A DNA stretch of 64,000 nt from Fretibacterium fastidiosum (GTDB taxonomy: Bacteria; Synergistota; Synergistia; Synergistales; Aminobacteriaceae): contig NZ_OZ209244.1 of assembly GCF_964642095.1 (NCBI RefSeq), positions 62,001 to 126,000 on the forward strand. Reading direction: 5' to 3'. This document shows, in pieces, positions 13,316-22,473 of the stretch. Positions within the stretch are counted from its first letter, which is position 1; every line of letters starts with the position of its first letter. The position numbers and the translations under genes are program-made. Under the pieces are notes generated by a model. The model did no database searches. It was given only the letters and a program-made list of their open reading frames with translations, and was not told the DNA's origin.

Positions 13316-14311
13316 TCACATCCGGGTCGAAAAACGCACCTCGTCCGGCAGCTTTGCGTAAAAATAGCAACGCGTGAAGTGCCCTTCGGCAATCTCCGTT
13401 AAAGGAGGCAATCCTGCCCTGCAGCATTCCTCGGCCCAATCACAGCGTGGTTCAAAAGGGCAGCCCGCAGGAAGATTCTCAAGGCTCGGGGGAGCTCCCG
13501 CAATAGGCTCAAGCCTGGTCCTCGTTCCTTTCCCGTAAGGAAGGGAACGAAACAGGCCATGCGTGTAGGGGTGTCTGGGATGGAAAAAAAGCGTAACCGT
13601 ATCGCAGAGCTCCATGACGTGCCCTGCGTACATTACAGCGACGCGGTCACACATCTGCGAGACCACCCCCAGGTCGTGCGTGACCAAAATGACGCTCATG
13701 TTCATACGCTTCTTGAGCCCTCCGATGAGTTTCATGATCTGATCCTGTATGGTGACATCCAGTGCCGTCGTGGGCTCATCGGCAAGCAGGAGGTGAGGCT
13801 GGGAAGCCAAGGCGATGGCAATCATGACCCTCTGTCGCATTCCGCCCGAGAACTGATGAATATATTCGTCTATTCGCTTCTCCGGGGATGGTATCCCGAC
13901 CAGGTGCATCAATTCAAGGGCACGAGCTCGCTTCTGAGCCCTGCTCATCTGCGGATCCAGGGACTCGAATATCTGCGTGCGAATCGGGAGCACGGGATTC
14001 AAGGCCGTCATCGGTTCCTGGAAAATCATGCTGATCTCTCGTCCTCGAAGGCGCCTCAGCTTATCCATTGGAAGCTTCAACAGATCCGTCCCCTCGTAGA
14101 GAATTTCTCCTCCGATAATTTGCCCCGGCGGGTTGATGAGGCGTGTGATGCTACGGCATGTTGCGCTCTTGCCACAGCCGGACTCTCCAAGCAGGCCGAA
14201 GGTCTCCCCACGCCGAACGGAAAAGCTGACGCCGTTCACCGCCTTAACCATATTTTCGCCGGTGATGAAGTGTGTCCTCAGGTCTTTGACCTCCAGCAGG
14301 ATATCGGACAT
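13316..14311 (-). CDS. oppD: Oligopeptide/dipeptide ABC importer ATP-binding protein, OppD/DppD type
   Basis: The 331-residue ATPase has Walker A GESGCGKSAT, signature FSGGMRQRVMIAIAL and Walker B LLLADEPTTALDVTIQ. The C-terminal oligopeptide domain ends with CPFEPRCDWAEECC. GGAGAG precedes the ATG. It lies 12 bp after oppC and 19 bp before oppF in the same transcript. Confidence 0.9.
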   Translation of the reverse strand: MSDILLEVKDLRTHFITGENMVKAVNGVSFSVRRGETFGLLGESGCGKSATCRSITRLINPPGQIIGGEILYEGTDLLKLPMDKLRRLRGREISMIFQEPMTALNPVLPIRTQIFESLDPQMSRAQKRARALELMHLVGIPSPEKRIDEYIHQFSGGMRQRVMIAIALASQPHLLLADEPTTALDVTIQDQIMKLIGGLKKRMNMSVILVTHDLGVVSQMCDRVAVMYAGHVMELCDTVTLFFHPRHPYTHGLFRSLPYGKGTRTRLEPIAGAPPSLENLPAGCPFEPRCDWAEECCRAGLPPLTEIAEGHFTRCYFYAKLPDEVRFSTRM

Positions 14312-14323
14312 TGAACGTCTCTC

Positions 14324-15190
14324 CTATCGGCCCTTGGTACGCAGGAGATCGGAGAGGCCGTCTCCGACCAGGCTGAAACCAGTCCCCACGATCGCCAAAC
14401 AAAGTCCAGGCAGGGCTGTCAGCCACCACGCTTTTGAAATAAAGGCCCGCCCCCCCGCGATCAGCGCTCCCCATTCAGGGGTCGGGGGTTGAATCCCCAA
14501 TCCAAGAAAACTCATAGCGGCCCCGGCGAGCATGCACATCACCACATCCGACGCTCCATAGACGATACAGGAGCTGACGACATTGGGCAGAATATGGCGC
14601 AGGAGGATGCGTGCGTCGGAGTATCCCAGGACACGCGCAGCCTGTACATATTCTGCGTCCCGAATGACCAAGACCTCGCTCCGAATCAGGCGTGCGTAGG
14701 TCCTCCAACCCACGAGCCACATCGCTATGTAAAGGTTGGCCGTTCCCGGTCCAATGATGGCGACGATGACGATGATGACCAGAGTAAAGGGGAAGGCCAG
14801 AAAAATATCCAGTATCCGCATGAGCAGGGCGTCGATCCATCTGCCGTAATAGCCTGCAAGAAGGCCGATGAGAGAGCCGACGACGAATGGGACGATCATG
14901 GCGACCAGGCCCAGCTGGAGGTCGACCCGAGCCCCCCAGACCACACGGGAATACAGATCGCGCCCAAAGTTATCCGTACCAAAATAATGCTCTGCTGAAG
15001 GGGGCTGCAAAATCGCGTCCACGTTGTGATCGTTTGGACTGTGCGTAGCGATGCTTTCAGGAACGAGGGCGACGATGCACATCAAGGCCACAATCGCAAG
15101 GCCGATGGTCAGCGAAGAGTTTCCGAGGATGAGCTTATACCCTTTCCGCCAGGCTCCGCGGCGACGGAGGGATGCAAAAATCTGTCCCAT
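14324..15190 (-). CDS. oppC: Oligopeptide/dipeptide ABC importer permease, OppC/DppC type
   Basis: The 288-residue inner-membrane permease has an N-terminal transmembrane helix (GLAIVALMCIVALVP), the periplasmic HYFGTDNFGRDLYSR motif typical of OppC, and the EAA-type cytoplasmic loop (EYVQAARVLGYSDARILLRH) that docks on the ATPases. It follows oppB after 4 bp. Confidence 0.9.
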   Translation of the reverse strand: MGQIFASLRRRGAWRKGYKLILGNSSLTIGLAIVALMCIVALVPESIATHSPNDHNVDAILQPPSAEHYFGTDNFGRDLYSRVVWGARVDLQLGLVAMIVPFVVGSLIGLLAGYYGRWIDALLMRILDIFLAFPFTLVIIVIVAIIGPGTANLYIAMWLVGWRTYARLIRSEVLVIRDAEYVQAARVLGYSDARILLRHILPNVVSSCIVYGASDVVMCMLAGAAMSFLGLGIQPPTPEWGALIAGGRAFISKAWWLTALPGLCLAIVGTGFSLVGDGLSDLLRTKGR

Positions 15191-15194
15191 GGCC

Positions 15195-16136
15195 CTAATC
15201 CAAGGCGACCCGTGGGTCGAGCAGCGAGTACAGGACGTCCGTTATCAGGTTGACGAACAGGACCATCACGGCAATGACGAAAATGCCTCCTTGAACTACG
15301 GCATAATCCCGACCGAATATGGCCTGGATCATCAAAGACCCGAGCCCGGGCAGATTGAAAACCGTCTCCGTGATGACACTGCCCCCCAGCATGTGGGCCA
15401 GTTGCAACGAGAGCAGCGTGGCCGTCGAGATGAGGGAATTGCGCAGGATGTGTCGGGCACGGACAATATTCTCGCTCAATCCCTTGCTGCGTGCGAAATC
15501 GACATAATCGCTGCGGGAGATATCCACGATGTTGTTTCGAAGATTCCGAACCAGGAGCGCGGCAGTGGAAAGAGACAAGGTGAATGCAGGAAGAATCAGG
15601 CCCATGAAATGCTCCAGGGGAGTGCGCCCCCATCCTCCAACGGGCAGCCAGCGCAGTCTCAACGCAAAGAGCATCATGAGCAGGAGCGCGATCCAGAAGA
15701 TAGGGGTCGACAGGGCAATCAACGCCCCGGTACGTATCAGATGGTCGGCAACTCTATCCTTTCTGGCCGCTGCAATATAGCCCAAGGGAAGACTTATGAG
15801 AAGCGCAATGAAGCCGGAGAAAAGCGTAAGGCTCAGGGTAAGGGACAGCCTTCTGAGCAAAAGCTTCGCGACGGGGACGCCAAAGAGCACGGAGTTCCCC
15901 AGATCCAGCCGAAAAAGGTGTTTCAGGAAGAGCCAATATTGTATGGGGAGAGGGCGATTCAGGCCCAGTTTGATCTGAAGGGCCTCCACTTGGGCGTAGG
16001 TTGCCCGCTCACCCAGGAGCGTTCGGGCGGGGTCGCCCGGAAGCATGTGAATCATGAGGAAGACTACGATGGTTACGACGAAGAGGACAGGAATCATCTG
16101 GAGGATGCGTTTCAGGATGTAGTTGAGCTGCTTCAA
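15195..16136 (-). CDS. oppB: Oligopeptide/dipeptide ABC importer permease, OppB/DppB type
   Basis: The 313-residue permease begins with a membrane helix ending VVFLMIHMLPGDPAR, the OppB hallmark, and has the docking loop DYVDFARSKGLSENIVRARH. Translation seems to start at TTG with only a weak GGGAAG upstream. This, with two palindromes between oppA and oppB, suggests lower expression of the permease genes than of the binding protein. Confidence 0.9.
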   Translation of the reverse strand: MKQLNYILKRILQMIPVLFVVTIVVFLMIHMLPGDPARTLLGERATYAQVEALQIKLGLNRPLPIQYWLFLKHLFRLDLGNSVLFGVPVAKLLLRRLSLTLSLTLFSGFIALLISLPLGYIAAARKDRVADHLIRTGALIALSTPIFWIALLLMMLFALRLRWLPVGGWGRTPLEHFMGLILPAFTLSLSTAALLVRNLRNNIVDISRSDYVDFARSKGLSENIVRARHILRNSLISTATLLSLQLAHMLGGSVITETVFNLPGLGSLMIQAIFGRDYAVVQGGIFVIAVMVLFVNLITDVLYSLLDPRVALD

Positions 16137-16162
16137 GATAAAACACTTCCCTCACACGTATT

Positions 16163-16263
16163 CCGCAGCTCCCGACGTCGGGAGCTGCGGGGACAAGACT
16201 GCAGATGAATAGACAAAACAATGGGCCCCGCGCCTATAGAGATTGTGAGAAGCCAGGGCCCAT
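16163..16263 (-). promoter_or_regulatory. Two stem-loops between oppA and oppB
   Basis: The 178 bp oppA-oppB gap holds a 28 bp perfect palindrome (16163..16190, half-site CCGCAGCTCCCGAC) and a second stem of TGGGCCC with GGGCCCA about 28 bases apart (16223..16263). In binding-protein operons such structures usually protect the upstream mRNA or partly terminate, raising oppA over the membrane genes. No strong U-run follows the perfect palindrome. Confidence 0.55.
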
Positions 16264-16314
16264 AACTGCTTCAAAACCCGCTTTTACCCAACGGAATCGG
16301 GGTACGAACACGGT

Positions 16315-17856
16315 CTACTCATCCTTGTAAGCGTCGATGAACACATAGCGTGAGAGTCCCGAGAACTTGAAGTTGTAGACTGTATCCTTCCGTGCAACGG
16401 GATAGACGTTCTCGTAGAGCGGATACATTGGGCATTCATCAAAGAGAATTTGCTGAATCTCCTCGTACATGCCGCGACGCTTATCCACATCCAGCTCCCT
16501 TTCCGCTGCATGGGCCAGCTGTGTGACCCTCTCGTTCTTCCACCCCGTATGGAAGCCGTGGCTGGCATCGTAATCGGCGATGAAACTGGTGAAGCCTACA
16601 GGGTCAGCGGTGTCTGTGGACCAACGCAGCATCGTGACCTGGTGCTTCAGGTTCTGGAAGGTGGCGCTGACCGTCGGCCCTTCCAGTGGAACGAGCTGAA
16701 GGTCTACACCAACCTTCGCCCACTGCTCCTTGAGCACTGTCGCGATGTTTTCCATGACGCTGTTGCCGGAGCTGTAGATGATCTCTAGCTTAAAGCCCTT
16801 TTCCTGACCGGCATCCTTCAGCAGGGCTCTGGCTTTTTCGACGTCGTACCCGGGGTCTTTCAGTTTCTTGTCATAAAAGGTGTCGACGCGCGGAAAGACT
16901 CCGAAGACCGGAGAGCCGTGACCAAAGAGCACCATCTTGATGACAGCCCGCTTATCGGTCGCCAGGCGCAGAGCGTTGCGAACCCTCACGTCATCGAGCG
17001 GAGGAAAGGTCACGTTGAAATTGACAAAACGCTGCTCCGTGGAAGGCTCCACGTCTACGGCAAGTCCGGGATAGGAGGCGAGTTCGTCAATCCTGTTTTG
17101 AGGAAGATCCCTGACGACGTCGACCTGACCGGCCTGAAGCTGCATGATCCGCGTATTGTCGTCCGGGACGACGATAAAACGGAATTCACTGGCGACAGGT
17201 TTGCCCTCGACATGGTAATAGGGATTTTTCTTCAGGATATAACGCTGATTCAGCTCCCACTCGGCAAAATAATAAGGGCCGGTTCCCATGGGACTGTCAC
17301 GGAATGCCTCTGCCCCCACCTTCTCAAAATGCTTTTTGGACTGGACGGAAAGGGCCGGGTTGGTCAAATTGGAGAGAAAGGGGGCGTAGGGCTCGGACAG
17401 GGAGATGACTAACGTATTCTCGTCAGGGGCGACAACCTCCTTGACGGCATGGGCCAGGTAGCTCCACGGGCTTTCCGGCCCCGCGTCCCTCAGACGCAGG
17501 ATCGACCATATCCAGTCCTCAGGGGTGACGGGCGTGCCATCATGAAACTTGACGCCCTTTTTCAGATTGAAGGTATAGGACAAACCATCCTCGCTGATCT
17601 TCCAGCTTTCAGCAAGGCAGGGAACGATTCGGATCCCCCCTTGACCATCCTCCTCGGTCGTCACGAGGGACTCCAGGGCAAAGAGGAGCAGGGAGACAAT
17701 CTGGCCGTCCTCGGTGATGACGTCAAGGTGTGGCGCCGTCGTGATGCAGGCCACGGATATCGGCGCATCGGAAGCAGCGTTCGCAGCAATGGAAAACTCC
17801 GGAGCAAAAAACGTAACGAGGCACAACAACGTCAATAAAACCCTACTCCTGGTCAA
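16315..17856 (-). CDS. oppA: Peptide ABC importer substrate-binding protein, OppA/DppA type
   Basis: The 513-residue secreted binding protein (SBP family 5) starts at TTG with AAGGAGGAG upstream. The first 28 residues (charged MTRSR, hydrophobic LLTLLCLVTFF, then AANAA) look like a Sec signal peptide without a lipobox. The family 5 signature YTFNLKKGVKFHDGTPVTPEDW lies near residue 95, and AEWELNQRYILKKNPYYH, VRNALRLATDKRAVI and an ATVLKEQWAKVGVDLQL segment follow. It captures peptides for OppBCDF, encoded next. It is not closely similar to the second OppA at 43080..44726. Confidence 0.9.
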   Translation of the reverse strand: MTRSRVLLTLLCLVTFFAPEFSIAANAASDAPISVACITTAPHLDVITEDGQIVSLLLFALESLVTTEEDGQGGIRIVPCLAESWKISEDGLSYTFNLKKGVKFHDGTPVTPEDWIWSILRLRDAGPESPWSYLAHAVKEVVAPDENTLVISLSEPYAPFLSNLTNPALSVQSKKHFEKVGAEAFRDSPMGTGPYYFAEWELNQRYILKKNPYYHVEGKPVASEFRFIVVPDDNTRIMQLQAGQVDVVRDLPQNRIDELASYPGLAVDVEPSTEQRFVNFNVTFPPLDDVRVRNALRLATDKRAVIKMVLFGHGSPVFGVFPRVDTFYDKKLKDPGYDVEKARALLKDAGQEKGFKLEIIYSSGNSVMENIATVLKEQWAKVGVDLQLVPLEGPTVSATFQNLKHQVTMLRWSTDTADPVGFTSFIADYDASHGFHTGWKNERVTQLAHAAERELDVDKRRGMYEEIQQILFDECPMYPLYENVYPVARKDTVYNFKFSGLSRYVFIDAYKDE

Positions 17857-18244
17857 GATAAAATTCTCCTCCTTATGTTCCTAACCGTGTCAATTTTTCA
17901 ATAGACCCATCCACTAACCATGAGAAGCGCAAGGGAAATGGCTACACCTATTCCTGTAGCCGGAAGATGACGATACAAAACCTCTTGAGATTCATAATGT
18001 ATTCTGCGCTTTGAAACAACAGAATAATGCATTTTCGAGGGAAGAGAACCGTCCTCCTCTCTTTGCCTTTATCGGTATCACGCTGTTGGCATGAATTTGA
18101 GAGGAGAAATACACCTTACTCTCTTGAAGCATCTTGAAGTTATGTTGACTGCCTTTGCCCATGGAAATGCAAAGAACATTCTGATACTCTTCTTCCTTCA
18201 GTTGCCCGCGCCTTTTTAAGTGATTCGTACTTTAAAGAATAACT
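17857..18244. other. A/T-richer leader upstream of oppA
   Basis: This 388 bp stretch has no gene and is clearly lower in GC than its surroundings. It holds the oppA ribosome site and a small hairpin (GCTAC ... GTAGC at 17941..17960). If the -10 at 18255 is used, this is a long 5' untranslated leader. I do not recognise a known riboswitch in it. Confidence 0.5.
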
Positions 18245-18284
18245 CTTGTCCACCATTATAACAAGGCTGGTGGACAAGCCTTGT
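18245..18284 (-). promoter_or_regulatory. Interleaved inverted repeats over a TATAAT box upstream of oppA
   Basis: CTTGTCCACCA (18245..18255) and TGGTGGACAAG (18268..18278) form a perfect 11 bp inverted repeat. ACAAGGCT (18261..18268) and AGCCTTGT (18277..18284) form a second, 8 bp one, interlocked with the first. A TATAAT lies on the minus strand at 18255..18260, inside the first repeat. The arrangement could be a repressor operator over the oppA promoter or, if transcribed, a pseudoknot. No good -35 is found at 17 bp; a TTGACA further upstream at about 18337..18342 is paired only with a poor TATCGT. Confidence 0.5.
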
Positions 18285-18388
18285 AGTATACAAATGTCTT
18301 TTATACTTTAATACGATACTATACAGCGATCTTCCTGTCAAGGACCAAAAAGAGGGGTGTCGTTGATCAGTGATCATGTCACCCTATA

Positions 18389-18820
18389 ATACCAATTCGC
18401 GTTTAATACGGATTGCCTCCCCTAAGGGGAGGTGATTCGCGTCAGCGAACCGGAGGGGTTCGGCCAGACGACCGGCCTCACGCAAGCCGATCTTTCGGGA
18501 GGATTGCGGCGGCCGGTCGGTCGGCTGAGGGCGAAGGAAGTCCGGGGGACTTCCGCAGCTCGGCCAGACGACACGACTTACGGACGCCGACAGGCGGCCG
18601 GCGTCGTGTCGGTCGGCTGTGCCGAAGCAAGGCAATGGATTGCCTTGTGGAGGCGTTGACGGGGAATGTCAGACAGGCGCGTCTTATGAAAAACACCCCT
18701 CCCCTTCGGGGAGCCTTCCGGCAGCCGTTCGCTGACGCTCACGGGCCGTCAGTCCCAGCCCCTTCGGGGCAGCCCCCCTTGCAGGGGGGCCTTTCTTGCC
18801 CTTTAGACGCAAATTGGTAT
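18389..18820. repeat. Family A dispersed repeat, copy 2 (longest)
   Basis: A 432 bp element begins ATACCAATTCGCGTTTAAT and ends GACGCAAATTGGTAT, in the opposite orientation to copy 1. The interior matches copy 1 and includes a unit CAGCCGTTCGCTGACGCTCA that recurs in copy 4 and next to rplK. TA flanks both ends. It is non-coding and is a good reference copy for the family. The remaining interval to hemW (18821..18965) shows nothing I can name. Confidence 0.85.
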
Positions 18821-18965
18821 AAGTCGTCAGAGAAAATGTCACCCCACGCCGCGGCAGGCAGGGGGACACAAGGGTGACTTTTTCACTGGCTATCGACAGA
18901 CCTTTTTTCAACCCCGCTCATCTAACCGTATCTCCAGTCGTATCCTGGCCTCAGCGCGAAATCCA

Positions 18966-20156
18966 TCAGTCCCCCGCTCCCCGATCCTCCAGCGCCATCA
19001 GCTCCGTCCAGACGGCATTGCCCACGCGCATCCCCGACGGGGTGAGGGCCAGGGCCCCCTCTTCCGTCCGCAGGAGGCGCGGCGGAAGCCCCAGCAGCAC
19101 TCCCTCAACCTCCCTCAGCACCCCAGTCCCCCATCGGCGGGCAAACTCCAGCCGGTCGATGCCCCACCGGGTCCGAAGGGCCAGGATCGCCGCCTCCAGC
19201 GCGCGGGCCCGCGGAGACAGGCGCTCCGCCCCCGCAAGGGGATCGGGGAAGCCGCACCGCGCCGCCTCGAGGTAGGCCTCCAGCGTCGGCGGGTTGGACC
19301 AGCGCCATCCGTCCAGGTACCCCCAGGCGGCAGGCCCCAGGGGCAGGACGGGCTCCTGGCGCCAGTAGGCCAGGTTGTGTCGGCACTCCGCCCCGGAAGG
19401 CGCGAAGCTTGAAATCTCATATTGAAGGAATTTGTTTTTGGCGAGAAACCACTGTGCGTAGCGGTAGAGGGGGTAGCCGTCGGGCAGGGAGAGAGACTGC
19501 CGGCTCATGGGGGCGTCCGGCTCCAGGGTCAGTTGATAGGTCGAAAGGTGCCCTACCCCCGCGGCCAGGACGCCCCGAAGTGAGGCGGACCAGGAGCGCA
19601 GCGTCTGGCCCGGCAGCCCGAAGATGAGGTCCACGCTGAGGTGCAGGCCGGCCCCCAGGACCATGGCCATCGCCCGAAGTGCCCCCGCGGCGTCGTGAAG
19701 CCTTCCGATGCGGCGCAGCTCGCCGTCGTCCAGGCTCTGGACGCCCAGGCTGACGCGGGTGAAGCCCCCGTCCCTCCAGACCGCCAGATGCTCCTTCGTC
19801 AGGGAGGAGGGGTTGGCCTCCACGGAGGCCTCCTCGAGGGGGGAGAGGTCCGCCATGACCTCCAGGATGCGGAGGACCCGCCGCCAGTCCCCCGGCGTCA
19901 GGAGGCTGGGCGTCCCGCCGCCGACGTAGAGCGTGCGGGGGGGGACGCGCCCTCCAAGTCGGTCACGCCAGGCGCGGGCTTCGGCCTCCAGCGCGTCCAG
20001 CCATGCAGCCACCTCGCCGTCGCCCGCGCGCCGACTGTAGAAGGAACAGTAGCCGCACTTCGCCGCGCAGAAGGGTACGTGGAGGTAGAGGGAAGGACGC
20101 GCCCCGCGGGGAAGGACCGGCTCGGCCTTCCGCGGGCAGGCGTCCCTATTTTCCAT
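18966..20156 (-). CDS. hemW: HemW-like radical SAM protein (heme chaperone / HemN homologue)
   Basis: The 396-residue protein opens with LYLHVPFCAAKCGYCSFYS, whose CxxxCxxC binds the radical SAM [4Fe-4S] cluster. TLYVGGGTPSLL and SLGVQSLDDGELRRIGRLHD follow, and the C-terminal HemN domain is present. The length and the missing N-terminal extension of true coproporphyrinogen oxidase fit HemW, which carries heme rather than decarboxylating coproporphyrinogen. The ATG lies inside the end of lepA (11 bp overlap) with GGAGGGGG before it. lepA-hemW is a widespread gene pair. Confidence 0.85.
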   Translation of the reverse strand: MENRDACPRKAEPVLPRGARPSLYLHVPFCAAKCGYCSFYSRRAGDGEVAAWLDALEAEARAWRDRLGGRVPPRTLYVGGGTPSLLTPGDWRRVLRILEVMADLSPLEEASVEANPSSLTKEHLAVWRDGGFTRVSLGVQSLDDGELRRIGRLHDAAGALRAMAMVLGAGLHLSVDLIFGLPGQTLRSWSASLRGVLAAGVGHLSTYQLTLEPDAPMSRQSLSLPDGYPLYRYAQWFLAKNKFLQYEISSFAPSGAECRHNLAYWRQEPVLPLGPAAWGYLDGWRWSNPPTLEAYLEAARCGFPDPLAGAERLSPRARALEAAILALRTRWGIDRLEFARRWGTGVLREVEGVLLGLPPRLLRTEEGALALTPSGMRVGNAVWTELMALEDRGAGD

Positions 20157-21954
20157 CCCCCTCCACCTGCATGAAGGCCAGGAAGGCCTCCTGGGGGATG
20201 GAGACCTTTCCGATCTGCTTCATCCGCTTCTTGCCCTCCTTCTGCTTCTCCAGGAGCTTGCGCTTGCGCGTGATGTCGCCGCCGTAGCACTTGGCCAGCA
20301 CGTCCTTGCGCAGTGCCTTGACGTTGACCCGCACGATGACGCGCTTGCCGAGCGAGGCCTGGATGGGCACCTCAAAGAGCTGACTGGGGATCAGGGCCTT
20401 CAGCTTCGTCACGGCGGCGTGGCCCCGATGGTACGCCTGTTCCCTGTGGCAGATAAAGGAGAAGGCGTCCGCCGCTTCGCCGTTGACCAGGACGTCGACG
20501 CGCACCAGGTCGCTGGCCCGCAGGCCGATGAACTCGTAGTCCAGCGAGGCGTAGCCCCGCGTCTGGGACTTCAGCTTGTCGTGAAAGTCGATGATGAACT
20601 CGGAGAGGGGCATCTCGTAGATCAGGCGCACCCGCTCCGGCGTCAGGTAATCCATGGACTTGTAGACTCCGCGCCGGTCCTGCACCAGCTGCATGACCTT
20701 CCCCACGAACTCGGAGGGCAGGAAGACGGAGAGCTTGATGTAGGGCTCCCGAACCTCCTCGATCTCGCCGGCATCCGGAAAGTCGCTGGGACGATGGGCC
20801 TCGATGACCGCGCCCGACGGCGTCACCACCTCGTAGACGACGTTGGGGGCCGTGGCCACCAACTCCACGCCGTACTCCCCACTCAGGCGTTCGCGCACCA
20901 CCTCCATGTGCAGCATCCCCAGGAAGCCGCAGCGGAAGCCGAAGCCCAACGCCACGGAGGTCTCCGGCTCGAAGGTCACGGCGGCGTCGTTGAGGCAGAG
21001 CTTCTCCAGCGCCTCTCGTAGCTGGGGGTAGTTGTCCCGCTCCACCGGGTAGAACCCGCAGAAGACGACGCTCTTCACCTTTCGGTAGCCCGGCAGGGGA
21101 CGGGCGGCCGGGCGGGCCGCCTCGGTGATCGTGTCCCCCACCGGCGCCTCGGCCAGAGTCTTGATGCTGGCGGCGATGTAGCCCACCTCGCCGGGCCCCA
21201 GCTGCTCCACGGGAGTGAAGCCCGGCCGGAACACCCCGACCTCCTCGACGGAGTAGACGCTGCCCGTCTGCATGAACAGGACGTTCTGTCCTTCTCGAAT
21301 GACGCCGTTCACGACCCGCACATAGGAGATCACGCCGTGGTAGTTGTCGTAGACGGAGTCGAACACCAGGGCCTGAAGCGGGGCTCCGGCGTCCCCCTCC
21401 GGGGCCGGAATTCGCTGGACGACGCGCTCCAGGATCTCGTCGATGCCGCGCCCGTCCTTCGCACTGGCCAGGACGGCGTCTGAGGCATCCAGCCCAACGA
21501 CGTCCTGAATCTCCTGCTTCGCGTTCTCCTCCCGCGCCGAGGGAAGGTCGATCTTGTTGATCACCGGCAGGATCTCAAGCCCCTGCTCCACCGCCTGATA
21601 GGCGTTGGCCACCGTCTGGGCCTCCACCCCCTGGCTGGCGTCCACCACCAGGAGCGCCCCCTCGCAGGCCGCAAGGGAGCGGGAAACCTCGTAGGCAAAG
21701 TCCACGTGACCCGGCGTGTCGATCAGGTTCAGCACCCACTTTTTGCCGTCCGGAGACGTGTAGTCCATGCGGACCGGCACCAGCTTGATCGTGATGCCCC
21801 GCTCCCGCTCCAGCGAGAGCGAGTCCAGAAGCTGATTCTTCATCTCGCGGGACTGCACCGTTCCCGTCCGCTCCAACAGGCGGTCCGCCAGGGTGGACTT
21901 GCCGTGATCGATGTGGGCGATAATGCAAAAATTTCGGATGTTCTCCTGTCTCAT
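20146..21954 (-). CDS. lepA: Elongation factor 4 (LepA GTPase)
   Basis: The 602-residue translational GTPase has G1 AHIDHGKST near residue 13, G2 ERERGITIK, G3 DTPGHVDF and G4 NKIDLP. The LepA-specific C-terminal domain ends near CYGGDITRKRKLLEKQKEGK. It binds stalled ribosomes and can back-translocate them. It lies downstream of a terminator that follows the response regulator, so lepA-hemW probably form their own transcript. Confidence 0.96.
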   Translation of the reverse strand: MRQENIRNFCIIAHIDHGKSTLADRLLERTGTVQSREMKNQLLDSLSLERERGITIKLVPVRMDYTSPDGKKWVLNLIDTPGHVDFAYEVSRSLAACEGALLVVDASQGVEAQTVANAYQAVEQGLEILPVINKIDLPSAREENAKQEIQDVVGLDASDAVLASAKDGRGIDEILERVVQRIPAPEGDAGAPLQALVFDSVYDNYHGVISYVRVVNGVIREGQNVLFMQTGSVYSVEEVGVFRPGFTPVEQLGPGEVGYIAASIKTLAEAPVGDTITEAARPAARPLPGYRKVKSVVFCGFYPVERDNYPQLREALEKLCLNDAAVTFEPETSVALGFGFRCGFLGMLHMEVVRERLSGEYGVELVATAPNVVYEVVTPSGAVIEAHRPSDFPDAGEIEEVREPYIKLSVFLPSEFVGKVMQLVQDRRGVYKSMDYLTPERVRLIYEMPLSEFIIDFHDKLKSQTRGYASLDYEFIGLRASDLVRVDVLVNGEAADAFSFICHREQAYHRGHAAVTKLKALIPSQLFEVPIQASLGKRVIVRVNVKALRKDVLAKCYGGDITRKRKLLEKQKEGKKRMKQIGKVSIPQEAFLAFMQVEGDGK

Positions 21955-21984
21955 ACGTGCTCCTCTGCAGCGTTAAAAGCGTTC

Positions 21985-22017
21985 AAAAAATTGAGGAGGG
22001 GACTTCGCCCCTCCTCA
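21985..22017 (-). terminator. Intrinsic terminator after the response regulator
   Basis: Stem TGAGGAGGGG with CCCCTCCTCA around a six-base loop (21992..22017) is followed on the minus strand by a T-run (21985..21990). It separates the response regulator gene from lepA. Confidence 0.88.
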
Positions 22018-22059
22018 TAAAGCCCTGACCCGCCCGACCTGTCCCAAAGGGGTCAGGGT

Positions 22060-22440
22060 TCAGGCGAGCCTGGCGATCTGTTCCACCAGGACCTCCGGTT
22101 CAAAAGGCTTCACGACGAAGCCGTCGATCTTGAGCTCACGGGCTTTCAAGGCGACGGGGAGCGAGGAGTTCGCGGTCACCAGCAGCACCTTTGCCGTGGG
22201 GAAGATCTCACGGAGCCGCCGGACCGTCTCGAAACCGTCCAACTTCGGCATGTGCAGGTCAACGATCACGATATCCACTGCCGTCGGCTTGGGGGCAACA
22301 GCCAACTCCCTCAACTGCGACAGCGCGATCACGCTGTCCGTTGAAGCCCCCACGACCCTGTAGTCCGCGTCCTCCAGGATCATGCGTATCATGTCGATCA
22401 TGAAGTCCGCGTCGTCGATGATGAATACGTTTCGAGGCAC
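22060..22440 (-). CDS. Stand-alone CheY-like response regulator
   Basis: The 126-residue protein is a single receiver domain. The acidic pair is D9/D10 (FIIDD), the phospho-acceptor is D61 (IVIVDLHMPKLDG), the switch threonine is in LLVTAN near 89, and the lysine is K111 (FVVKPF). It has no output domain, so it must act by protein contact, as CheY or Spo0F do. No histidine kinase or chemotaxis gene is next to it. It lies 33 bp after the small coiled-coil membrane protein. Confidence 0.85.
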   Translation of the reverse strand: MPRNVFIIDDADFMIDMIRMILEDADYRVVGASTDSVIALSQLRELAVAPKPTAVDIVIVDLHMPKLDGFETVRRLREIFPTAKVLLVTANSSLPVALKARELKIDGFVVKPFEPEVLVEQIARLA

Positions 22441-22473
22441 CCGTTTACCCTCAAAGTCCCGCCTGGGATGCCG

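Noticed and set aside
15051..16208. A 385-codon plus-strand frame opposite oppC and oppB
   Set aside because: The permeases on the minus strand are unmistakable and fill the operon.
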